DNA from: an uncultured bacterium
GTDB taxonomy: Bacteria > Patescibacteriota > Patescibacteriia > Patescibacteriales > UBA12465
Reading direction: 5' to 3'
Length of the DNA: 6,522 bases
Assembly: GCA_903904095.1 (NCBI GenBank)
Contig: CAIVBF010000139.1
Location: 1 to 6,522, forward strand
Of the stretch, positions 1 through 5,474 are shown one piece after another (positions within the stretch are counted from its first letter, which is position 1; every line of letters starts with the position of its first letter). Position numbers and translations under genes: made by a program. Below the pieces are notes generated by a model. It saw nothing but the letters and a program-made list of their open reading frames with translations, ran no database searches and was not told the DNA's origin.

Positions 1-1071
1 AAAACTCGTCAGCAAGAATATCAAGATCAAATTGAGAAAAAACAAAAAGACAAAATAAACTTAAGTAATCAAATATCTATTCTTGATAATTATTTAGAAA
101 AAAATCAGCTGGATATTGAAAGTGCCAATCTAGAGATAGACAAGACGATGCTAGAAATCAAAAAGACAGAGATTGATAGTAATAATTTAGATGACAGTAT
201 TGAAGCGCAAAAAAATCATATTGCCACATTACTTCGCTTAGTTTATAAGCAAGATCAAGTCTCTGCCTTAGAAATGCTTTTATTAAATGATTCATTAACG
301 GAATTTTTAAATCAAGCTAAATATTTACAGGATGCTAATAAAGAAATACTCACTAGTGTTGATAAATTAAAATCTGACAAAGAAGATATTGAAAAAAATA
401 AACAAACCCTAGAAGAACAAAATAAACAATTAGCTGATTTAAAATCCCAACTAGAGGACAAAAAGAATAGTCTAAGCTATGACCAAGAAAGCAAAAACTA
501 TCTTTTAGAGGTAACTAGATCCTCTGAACAAGAATATCAAGCGCTCCTAAAAAAGGCGAAAAGAGAGCAATTACAGGCCGAAACCGAGGTCGCTGGGATT
601 GAACAGTTGATCCGTCAAAAGATGTCGCAAAAGGACCAAAATAAGCTTAATAACGGTAATAATACGATTGCCTGGCCAGTTCCTCAGAATGTTATTGTTA
701 CTAAGTTTCACGATCCTGACTATCCTTACAGAAATATTATCGGAGAACATCCGGCTGTTGATATAAGAGCTAAACAGGGAACGGTTTTAACGGCAGCCGC
801 TGATGGTTATGTCGCTAAGGTTAAATTTGATGGATCAAAGAACTATGCTTATATTATGATCATTCATGGCGATGGCTTAGCTACTGTCTATGGTCACGTT
901 TCCGCTGTTTACGTAACTCCTGATCAATACGTAACTCAAGGTCAGGCAATCGGCCGTTCCGGCGGTATGCCGGGCGGAATTGGTTCCGGACCATTCACAA
1001 CTGGTCCTCATCTACACTTTGAAGTTCGTTTAAACGGTTTACCGGTTGATCCGGAAAAATATTTACCGTAA
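1..1071 (+). CDS. Coiled-coil M23 (LytM) peptidoglycan endopeptidase, EnvC/PcsB-like, 5' partial
   Basis: The frame is open from base 1 (356 codons visible), so the true start and any signal peptide lie upstream; the ATG at 148 is internal to the coiled coil. Visible residues 1 to about 210 are charged, Q/K/E-rich coiled coil. Within it, residues 77-103 (LVYKQDQVSALEMLL, then SLTEFL) resemble the segment found in EnvC, PcsB and CwlO-type cell-separation hydrolases. A short N-rich linker leads to a LytM domain at about 225-356. The zinc and catalytic residues are all present: H250 and D254 in HPAVD, H299 in YGHV, and H337/H339 in GPHLHFEV. The enzyme should therefore be active, unlike EnvC, which is a degenerate activator. 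By family it would cut peptide cross-links outside the membrane during daughter-cell separation. Homologues are often controlled by FtsEX, but no such genes are visible here. The gene ends at TAA, 31 bases before a terminator. Confidence 0.92.
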   Translation, partial: KTRQQEYQDQIEKKQKDKINLSNQISILDNYLEKNQLDIESANLEIDKTMLEIKKTEIDSNNLDDSIEAQKNHIATLLRLVYKQDQVSALEMLLLNDSLTEFLNQAKYLQDANKEILTSVDKLKSDKEDIEKNKQTLEEQNKQLADLKSQLEDKKNSLSYDQESKNYLLEVTRSSEQEYQALLKKAKREQLQAETEVAGIEQLIRQKMSQKDQNKLNNGNNTIAWPVPQNVIVTKFHDPDYPYRNIIGEHPAVDIRAKQGTVLTAAADGYVAKVKFDGSKNYAYIMIIHGDGLATVYGHVSAVYVTPDQYVTQGQAIGRSGGMPGGIGSGPFTTGPHLHFEVRLNGLPVDPEKYLP

Positions 1072-1102
1072 TAGTTGACCTAGATATCAACTTTTGCTTT
1101 AA

Positions 1103-1138
1103 AAAAACAGGGAACTAAGAAATTAGTATCCTGTTTTT
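1103..1138 (+). terminator. Intrinsic terminator after the M23 peptidase gene
   Basis: The outer arms AAAAACAGG (1103-1111) and CCTGTTTTT (1130-1138) pair perfectly over 9 bp. A G-T wobble and one A-A mismatch follow, then an inner 5-bp stem, ACTAA/TTAGT, closed by a GAAA tetraloop (1119-1122). The right arm supplies the U tract. A weaker 5-bp hairpin (GTTGA/TCAAC, 1074-1091, followed by TTTT) lies between it and the stop codon. Together they separate the peptidase transcript from dapB. Confidence 0.9.
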
Positions 1139-1141
1139 AGT

Positions 1142-1170
1142 TTGACAATATATACGTTTTTTGTTAATTT
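1142..1170 (+). promoter_or_regulatory. Probable sigma-70-type promoter of dapB
   Basis: A perfect -35 TTGACA (1142-1147) is followed, after 17 bp, by TAATTT (1165-1170). That -10 matches the consensus at only three of six positions but is preceded by TG one base upstream (TGTTAATTT), an extended -10. Transcription would begin near 1177 and leave a leader of about 55 nt before the ATG at 1232. The site lies directly after the upstream terminator, as expected if dapB is its own unit. The -35 is convincing; the exact -10 is less certain because the region is very AT-rich. Confidence 0.6.
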
Positions 1171-1231
1171 GTATTGATAAATTAATTGGACATTACAAAC
1201 TTAATATTAATAACCCAAAAAAAATTCAGTT

Positions 1232-2101
1232 ATGAAACAGGAAACAAAATCAAAAATTAAAGTAATTGTTCAGGGCGCTGATGGAAAAATGGGGAGCGCA
1301 ATTATCGGGGCTATACTAAAAAATTCTGATTTTAAATTAATCCCGGTTAGTTTAACAGCCCCTGAAACTATTGAAAAAAGCGTGATAATTGACGGCTTGT
1401 CTATCACATTATTTACACCATCCGAGATGCGTCACTATATTCCATCCGGCTTTATTTACAGCTTTGTTCCTATGGGCAAAAGAACGCCTGAGAAAGATAT
1501 TCCCGATGTCATTGTAGATTTTACACATCCTAAAGCCATTGAATACAATGTGGATTTCTATACTAAAATGGGTCTGCCATTTGTTTTAGGAACAACCGGC
1601 GGTGATCTTGATTTTATTACAACTAAAGTTGGGGAAGCGGGAATAAATGCGGTTGTTGCTCCTAATATGGCCGGAGAAATTGTTGCTTTTCAAATGATGA
1701 TGGACTGGTTAGCTCTAAATTTCCCTGGATTGTATAAAGATTACGATCTTACAATCACAGAAAGTCATCAGAAAACAAAAGCCGATACTAGCGGAACAGC
1801 CAAAGCAATGGTAAAAACTTTTAATCAATTGGGTACTCCTTTTATTCAGGATCAGATTGAGAAAAAAAGAACCGAAGATGATTATAAAAGACTTGGCGTC
1901 CCCGAAGAATACTGGGGTGGCCACGGCTATCATACTTATTCTTTGAGCAAAAAAGATGGTAGTGTTGATTTTTCATTCTCTCATAACGTAAGAGGTCGCG
2001 AAGCCTATATCGCTGGTACGCTTAATGCTATACGGTACCTCTATTTAAAAGACGTCAATGGAAAAGTTTTTTCCATGACCGATGTATTGCAAAACAAGTA
2101 A
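1232..2101 (+). CDS. dapB: 4-hydroxy-tetrahydrodipicolinate reductase, plant-type DapB
   Basis: This 289-residue protein reduces hydroxy-tetrahydrodipicolinate with NAD(P)H in the cytoplasmic route to diaminopimelate and lysine. The N-terminal Rossmann domain has GADGKMG at 15-21, DFTHP at 96-100 and GTTGGD at 120-125. The substrate domain has the catalytic segment ESHQKTKADTSGTAKA (177-192), where H179 and K183 correspond to E. coli H159 and K163. Usual bacterial enzymes have E(A/S)HH..K.DAPSGTA. Here there is Q180 in place of the second His and a one-residue-shorter loop, as in the plant subfamily (TIGR02130 type). Further plant-like stretches are the segment from AFQMMMDW to LYKDYDL (about 152-173), GVPEE at 222-226, HNVRGREAY at 251-259 and the C-terminal MTDVL. 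The start gives a sensible N-terminus before the Rossmann fold, but no Shine-Dalgarno precedes it, only an A run. The gene stands alone between two terminators, with no other dap gene in view. Confidence 0.93.
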   Translation: MKQETKSKIKVIVQGADGKMGSAIIGAILKNSDFKLIPVSLTAPETIEKSVIIDGLSITLFTPSEMRHYIPSGFIYSFVPMGKRTPEKDIPDVIVDFTHPKAIEYNVDFYTKMGLPFVLGTTGGDLDFITTKVGEAGINAVVAPNMAGEIVAFQMMMDWLALNFPGLYKDYDLTITESHQKTKADTSGTAKAMVKTFNQLGTPFIQDQIEKKRTEDDYKRLGVPEEYWGGHGYHTYSLSKKDGSVDFSFSHNVRGREAYIAGTLNAIRYLYLKDVNGKVFSMTDVLQNK

Positions 2102-2106
2102 ATTAA

Positions 2107-2123
2107 AACACAGAAATTGTGTT
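2107..2123 (+). repeat. Small hairpin just after dapB
   Basis: AACACA (2107-2112) and TGTGTT (2118-2123) form a 6-bp stem with a 5-nt loop, starting six bases after the dapB stop. No U tract follows, so alone it is not a terminator. It may protect the 3' end or simply precede the stronger hairpin at 2133-2160. Confidence 0.4.
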
Positions 2124-2132
2124 GTAAAATTT

Positions 2133-2160
2133 AAAAACCGGAGAACACCCCGGTTTTTTT
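2133..2160. terminator. Probable bidirectional terminator between convergent dapB and xer
   Basis: AAAAACCGG (2133-2141) pairs with CCGGTTTTT (2150-2158) around an 8-nt loop. A run of seven T follows the GC core on the + strand, and the A run of the left arm gives five U on the - strand. It lies 31 bases after the dapB stop and 41 bases beyond the xer stop, so one element can end both convergent transcripts. Confidence 0.88.
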
Positions 2161-2201
2161 ATTTTTTGAGAGCTATGTTTACACCTCTTTTTGCTCAAAT
2201 T

Positions 2202-3143
2202 TTAATTCTTCAGCGGATGAAATTCTTTTTGCGTTTTCTGAGCGTACAAATCAGAGGCATGAACATAACGAGTAGTTGTATCTAATGACTCATGACCCAA
2301 TAAAACTTGAATGGCGGCCGGATTAGCACCAGCCTCGGCTAAATAAGTTGCAAAACCATGTCTTAAGGAGTGAGCTGATGTCGGCACGTTTATTCCTAAA
2401 ATTTCTCTATACTTTTTTATTTTTGCCTGAAGATAATTAGTAGAAATTTTTTTATCCTTCAAAAGCGGGGAATTAAGACCGCGATAGGGAATAAAGGCAT
2501 ACGGCGAATCATCATGCCGTATATCAAAATAGGCATTAATTATTTTTTGCGCTCTTGGTGTTAAATAAACAAATCTTTCTTTCTTCCCCTTACCAAGAAC
2601 AAATATTCGCCCTTCCTTGTCAATCTGATTAATTTTTAGATTAACTAATTCGGAGATTCTTAATCCGGTCGAAAAAAGGACTTCTAGCATCGCTCTATTA
2701 CGCATAGCCACTCGCTTATCTTTCTCAACTTTAGTAGGAAATTCAATTAATTTAATAATTTCTAATAATTCCGCTACCTGAGCCTTCTTCTTGACAGTTT
2801 TAATCATTTTAATTACATCGGGGGGGAGCGGGGAATCATAGTCCATTTCAATCAAATACTTCAAATAACTCCTTAAAACAGACAACATTCGGTTAATAGA
2901 GTAGGCGTTAAGGCGTTTTTGGCCAGCCTCATTATTAGCGGTTTTTCGGTCAACCGATGTAAGTAACGCCTTATAGTTTAAAATATCTTTTTTAGTTAGC
3001 TTACTAAAAGATAATTTTGAATCAATTAAATAATCTTCAAATACTTTTAAATCGCGTTCATAATTATAAATAGTCTCCGGGGAATAGTTATTAACTTTTA
3101 AGTTAAGTAAGTAGTCATCAAGGAGGGGTAATTCGTTAGACAT
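2202..3143 (-). CDS. XerC/XerD-family site-specific tyrosine recombinase
   Basis: The 313-residue protein matches the usual length of Xer recombinases, which resolve chromosome dimers at dif sites. Residues about 5-100 form the SAM-like core-binding domain (SPETIYNYERDLKVFEDYL near the start). Residues about 140-313 are the catalytic domain. All catalytic positions are present: R162 in STGLRISEL, K185 in the GKGKKER loop, H258 and R261 in HSLRH, H284 in LLGHESL, and the nucleophile Y293 in TTTRYVH. Nothing suggests decay. The gene has its own strong promoter, is convergent with dapB and lies downstream of the ftsQ operon terminator, so it is transcribed independently. No Shine-Dalgarno precedes the ATG at 3143 (AAAACACT), but an SPxT/Y helix starting near residue 21 fits this start. 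A housekeeping Xer is more likely than a mobile-element integrase, because no flanking att repeats or phage genes are visible. XerC, XerD and archaeal-type XerA cannot be told apart here. Confidence 0.92.
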   Translation of the reverse strand: MSNELPLLDDYLLNLKVNNYSPETIYNYERDLKVFEDYLIDSKLSFSKLTKKDILNYKALLTSVDRKTANNEAGQKRLNAYSINRMLSVLRSYLKYLIEMDYDSPLPPDVIKMIKTVKKKAQVAELLEIIKLIEFPTKVEKDKRVAMRNRAMLEVLFSTGLRISELVNLKINQIDKEGRIFVLGKGKKERFVYLTPRAQKIINAYFDIRHDDSPYAFIPYRGLNSPLLKDKKISTNYLQAKIKKYREILGINVPTSAHSLRHGFATYLAEAGANPAAIQVLLGHESLDTTTRYVHASDLYAQKTQKEFHPLKN

Positions 3144-3175
3144 AGTGTTTTATGGGCTTTTTGGCCTATTTTATT

Positions 3176-3189
3176 AGTTATATATAACT
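3176..3189. repeat. 14-bp perfect palindrome in the xer leader
   Basis: AGTTATATATAACT is its own reverse complement. It lies 33 bases upstream of the xer start codon and about 17 bases inside the predicted transcript. Its location suits an operator, for example autoregulation by a dimeric protein, but it is composed only of A/T-rich steps and could be chance. It is too short, and lacks the 11-6-11 layout, to be called a dif site. Confidence 0.35.
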
Positions 3190-3212
3190 GAGTATAATAT
3201 CTCTTACACTCC

Positions 3213-3241
3213 ATTATATCATACCTCCAAAAAGGGGTCAA
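3213..3241 (-). promoter_or_regulatory. Strong sigma-70-type promoter of xer
   Basis: Read on the - strand, TTGACC (3241-3236) and a perfect TATAAT (3218-3213) are separated by exactly 17 bp. The -10 is extended by TG one base upstream (TATGATATAAT). This is the best promoter in the window. Transcription should begin near 3206, giving a leader of about 62 nt that contains the palindrome at 3176-3189. The -35 box abuts the U tract of the terminator that closes the ftsQ operon. Confidence 0.88.
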
Positions 3242-3269
3242 ATATAAAAGAAGCCCTTAGAAGGGCTCC
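3241..3269 (-). terminator. Intrinsic terminator of the alr-ftsQ operon
   Basis: On the - strand, GGAGCCCTT (3269-3261) pairs with AAGGGCTTC (3258-3250) with one G-T wobble. The tip must open a little because only two bases separate the arms. The tract TTTTATATTT follows directly. It lies 15 bases beyond the stop of the 47-residue ORF and just before the xer promoter. Confidence 0.8.
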
Positions 3270-3284
3270 TGGCATAACTTTTAA

Positions 3285-3428
3285 TTAATAACTAAGGACT
3301 AGTCCCATTACATGTACTGATGGGCTAAACATTAAAAGAATTTTAACTATCAGTAAAAATAATCCAATAACTACTAAAGCGGCTACAATAATTGCCATGA
3401 CGAAAAGAAATTTAAAAAAACCTTCCAT
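3285..3428 (-). CDS. Small single-pass membrane protein (47 aa) downstream of ftsQ
   Basis: I do not recognise a named family. The ORF reads MEGFFKFLFVMAIIVAALVV at its start and continues as a very hydrophobic stretch to about residue 34. A short tail with SPSVHVMGL then runs to the TAA stop. Residues about 7-28 form a clear transmembrane helix, flanked by K6 and K29. It starts 9 nt after the ftsQ stop on the same strand and is followed within 15 nt by the operon terminator, so it fills what would otherwise be an unexplained gap. No Shine-Dalgarno is visible, so translation may be coupled to ftsQ. Context suggests a small membrane component used with the division or cell-wall machinery, but that is only inference. 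It could also be a chance ORF; the coherent TM segment, tight spacing and terminator placement argue against this. Confidence 0.68.
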   Translation of the reverse strand: MEGFFKFLFVMAIIVAALVVIGLFLLIVKILLMFSPSVHVMGLVLSY

Positions 3429-3437
3429 ATGATTAAA

Positions 3438-4280
3438 TTAATTAATAAATATACGATCGCCATATCGGAGATCTATGTACCTTACCTTACTAAAATTATC
3501 CTTTATTTTCTCTTTTTTAACAAGTATTAGGCGCTCTAACTGCTCGGAGGCGACTAATTTGGTATTAAAATAGACAGTTGGACCATCTAAAAATTTAACG
3601 TTAATTGAGCGGAAACCTTGATCAATTTGATAGTTTTCTAATTTTAATTCCGGATAAGCCTGTAGCGACCGAGATAAATTTAAAATAAAATTTAAATAAT
3701 CATTAGGAATGGAAATTTTATCATTAGCAATTAAAGTAGTCGGGGTATTATTTTCTAGAATAAAATATTTTTTTAAATCTTCCGGATTGACGGGAACCTC
3801 TTTTATTAAATAAGCGTCGGCCGAGGAGTAATAGTAGTTAGTTCCCTCCTTAAATATAAAGGCATAAGGGCGCTCATAGACATCAACTTTAATGGTATTC
3901 GGCCATTTAGCAGTTACTTTTACGTCAGCAAAATTATAATTGTTTAGAATTTTATTACGAGCAGTTTTAACATTAAATAACAGAATATTCTTTTCTTTAA
4001 AAAATAAATAACATCTAGACTCACTCTGATCCGATATTATTTTTTTTAAATCATTATCAGGGCATCTCGTTAAACCATTTATCTCAATACTATTAAGATT
4101 CCAAAAATTAGAAAAACCAAAGAACCAGAATATCAGGACAAATAGGGCGATAAAACCTAATAAAAATAGGAGGCGATGTTTCTTCTTAGTTCCCTGTTTA
4201 GTTTTATGAAAAAAAGGATTTCGTAGGTTTTTAGCCTGATAGTCTTTTTTTATTTTTTTACAATATTTTGACTTAATCAT
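3438..4280 (-). CDS. ftsQ: Cell-division protein FtsQ/DivIB
   Basis: The 280-residue bitopic membrane protein has a Lys/Arg-rich cytoplasmic N-terminus (1-36, more than a third K or R). One transmembrane helix follows at about 37-59 (LLFLLGFIALFVLIFWFFGF). The POTRA domain at about 62-138 begins at SIEINGL and ends with the typical KWPNTIKVDVYERPYAFIF region. The FtsQ/DivIB beta domain extends to the C-terminus and ends with YIDLRYGDRIFIN, matching the family's IDLR(F/Y)GDR signature. In bacteria FtsQ works with FtsB and FtsL outside the membrane to recruit and activate the septal FtsW/FtsI synthase. Length is normal for the family. It lies 34 nt after alr and 9 nt before a small TM protein, in one transcription unit. 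The ATG at 4280 gives the expected basic N-terminus but has only an A-rich stretch, and no Shine-Dalgarno, before it. Confidence 0.9.
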   Translation of the reverse strand: MIKSKYCKKIKKDYQAKNLRNPFFHKTKQGTKKKHRLLFLLGFIALFVLIFWFFGFSNFWNLNSIEINGLTRCPDNDLKKIISDQSESRCYLFFKEKNILLFNVKTARNKILNNYNFADVKVTAKWPNTIKVDVYERPYAFIFKEGTNYYYSSADAYLIKEVPVNPEDLKKYFILENNTPTTLIANDKISIPNDYLNFILNLSRSLQAYPELKLENYQIDQGFRSINVKFLDGPTVYFNTKLVASEQLERLILVKKEKIKDNFSKVRYIDLRYGDRIFIN

Positions 4281-4288
4281 TTTTTGTT

Positions 4289-4340
4289 TAATATTAGATT
4301 AAATTATCTAATAATTAGACTATTTTTCGCCTAATATTAG
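4289..4340. repeat. Three spaced copies of a CTAATATTAG-like motif around the alr/ftsQ junction
   Basis: TAATATTAG (4289-4297), CTAATAATTAG (4308-4318) and the perfect palindrome CTAATATTAG (4331-4340) recur with centres about 20 and 22 bases apart, close to two helical turns. The first two also belong to an 8-bp inverted repeat, TATTAGAT (4292-4299) with ATCTAATA (4306-4313), around a 6-nt loop. The cluster covers the last codons of alr and the 34-nt gap before ftsQ. It may be an operator or a weak RNA hairpin. In AT-rich DNA, chance remains a real possibility. Confidence 0.35.
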
Positions 4341-5451
4341 CCTGTAATTTAACTAAAAATTCATATGGTATAGTGCCAATTATTTTTGATATATTAATAA
4401 CCGAATTAGGATCTTCATTATTATCGGAAATAACTTTTACTACATCGCCCACTACAACTGGCTTATTGATTTCCAGGCAAGTTAGATTCATGCAAACTTT
4501 CCCGGCTATCGGGGCAAAGAAATCGCCAGACTCATCTTCAATTAAAAACTTAGCCTGGTTTGACAGGCGGCGATCAAGACCTTCAAAATAGCCAAACGGA
4601 ATAACCGCTATAGATAAATCTCTATCAGCTTTATAGTTTTCATTATAAGAAACCGATTCACCCTTTTTTAAGTCTTGCACGGAAACAATATGGGAAAAAA
4701 CCTCTAAGGCAGCTTTTAATTCATTTTTGCTACTATTTATATTATCAATTGGAGCATAACCATAAAGAGCTAAGCCGGGACGATAGGCATTCAGCAATTT
4801 ATTATTTAAAGAAAAAATAGCGGCTGAATTACCTAGATGGACAAAACGCGGTGAAAATCCGGCTGTTTTTAAAATCTCTAAATCAGCCATGAAACGGTCT
4901 TCCTGTTCTTTATTTAAAGCTGAATCTTGATTATCAGCGGAGGCTAAATGAGAACATAAGCCAACAATTTCTACTCTATCTAAATAGCTACGGTTTTCCC
5001 TGATAAAGACATCTAAATCTTTAATACCTTCCCTATTCATCCCCGAATTAACAAAAAGATGGATACGCGCCCTTTTTCCGTAACGAGAAACATATTTTAA
5101 AGTCTCGCTATTGTAGATTACAAATTCAGTCCTAGCTAAACGAGCATATTTATAAACATCAATCGGCATCTCTCCTAAAATCAAGACATGGCCCTTAAAA
5201 TAGCGATAAGCGATTTGCGCTTCCGGGAATGAGTCAACTACAATCATTGAAGCGCTTGTCTTATTTAAAATATGACAGACTTCTTTTAAACCGTGTCCGT
5301 AAGCATTTGATTTTAAAACCGGAAAAATTTCAGCACTAGGTTGCAAACTTTTTAAATAATTAAAATTAGAAATTATCTTTTCCGCGCTAATTTCAATTTC
5401 ATTTAAAGTGTCGTATTTTGGTTTTAATATTTTTCGCAAGAGATTAATCAT
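4315..5451 (-). CDS. alr: PLP-dependent alanine racemase
   Basis: The 378-residue protein has the fold-III racemase layout and normal length; it would make D-alanine for peptidoglycan stems in the cytoplasm. Visible landmarks are the PLP lysine K47 in VLKSNAYGHG, H168 in CSHLASAD, NSAA at 208-211, R224 in RPGLALYGY, and the catalytic tyrosine Y269 in ESVSYNENY. Further on are GYFEGLDRRLSN and the C-terminal beta domain with AGKVCMNLT, VGDVV and IGTIPYEFLVKL. Some surroundings are unusual. HLFVNSGMNREG replaces the common HLKVDTGMGRLG, so the position of the often carbamylated lysine (Bacillus K129) is F133. N322 replaces the usual Asp of CMDQ. Both catalytic bases are kept, so activity is expected, though another amino-acid substrate cannot be excluded. 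The start is backed by AGGA 7 nt upstream. It sits 23 nt after a membrane-anchored protein gene and 34 nt before ftsQ, in one operon. Confidence 0.92.
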   Translation of the reverse strand: MINLLRKILKPKYDTLNEIEISAEKIISNFNYLKSLQPSAEIFPVLKSNAYGHGLKEVCHILNKTSASMIVVDSFPEAQIAYRYFKGHVLILGEMPIDVYKYARLARTEFVIYNSETLKYVSRYGKRARIHLFVNSGMNREGIKDLDVFIRENRSYLDRVEIVGLCSHLASADNQDSALNKEQEDRFMADLEILKTAGFSPRFVHLGNSAAIFSLNNKLLNAYRPGLALYGYAPIDNINSSKNELKAALEVFSHIVSVQDLKKGESVSYNENYKADRDLSIAVIPFGYFEGLDRRLSNQAKFLIEDESGDFFAPIAGKVCMNLTCLEINKPVVVGDVVKVISDNNEDPNSVINISKIIGTIPYEFLVKLQANIRRKIV

Positions 5452-5458
5452 AATATCA

Positions 5459-5462
5459 TCCT
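5459..5462 (-). promoter_or_regulatory. Ribosome binding site of alr
   Basis: AGGA on the - strand lies 7 nt before the ATG at 5451. It is the only recognisable Shine-Dalgarno sequence among the five visible gene starts, and it fixes the alr start. Confidence 0.65.
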
Positions 5463-5474
5463 AAACAATTAGTT

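Noticed and set aside
148..150. ATG as start of the M23 gene
   Set aside because: The same frame is open with coiled-coil character back to base 1, so this Met is internal.
1148..1231. Lysine riboswitch ahead of dapB
   Set aside because: Only about 55 nt separate the predicted transcription start from the ATG, far too short for an L-box, and no multi-helix structure is visible.
1715..1933. 72-codon open frame on the - strand inside dapB
   Set aside because: It lies wholly within a well-supported dapB on the other strand, has no promoter or ribosome-binding site, and its residues look like reverse-complement coding noise.
2082..2285. 67-codon open frame on the + strand after dapB
   Set aside because: It overlaps the dapB end, runs through the terminator at 2133-2160 and into the 3' end of xer on the opposite strand.
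2202..3143. Recombinase as the integrase of a mobile element
   Set aside because: There are no flanking direct repeats, tRNA end, excisionase or phage genes, and its neighbours are housekeeping wall and division genes.
3193..3198. TATAAT on the + strand as a divergent promoter
   Set aside because: No -35 box lies at a suitable distance and there is no + strand gene for it to serve.
3165..3200. dif recombination site next to xer
   Set aside because: The 14-bp palindrome lacks two 11-bp arms around a 6-bp centre, and the flanks do not pair.
4373..4591. 72-codon open frame on the + strand inside alr
   Set aside because: It is antisense to conserved C-terminal alr motifs and has no signal of its own.
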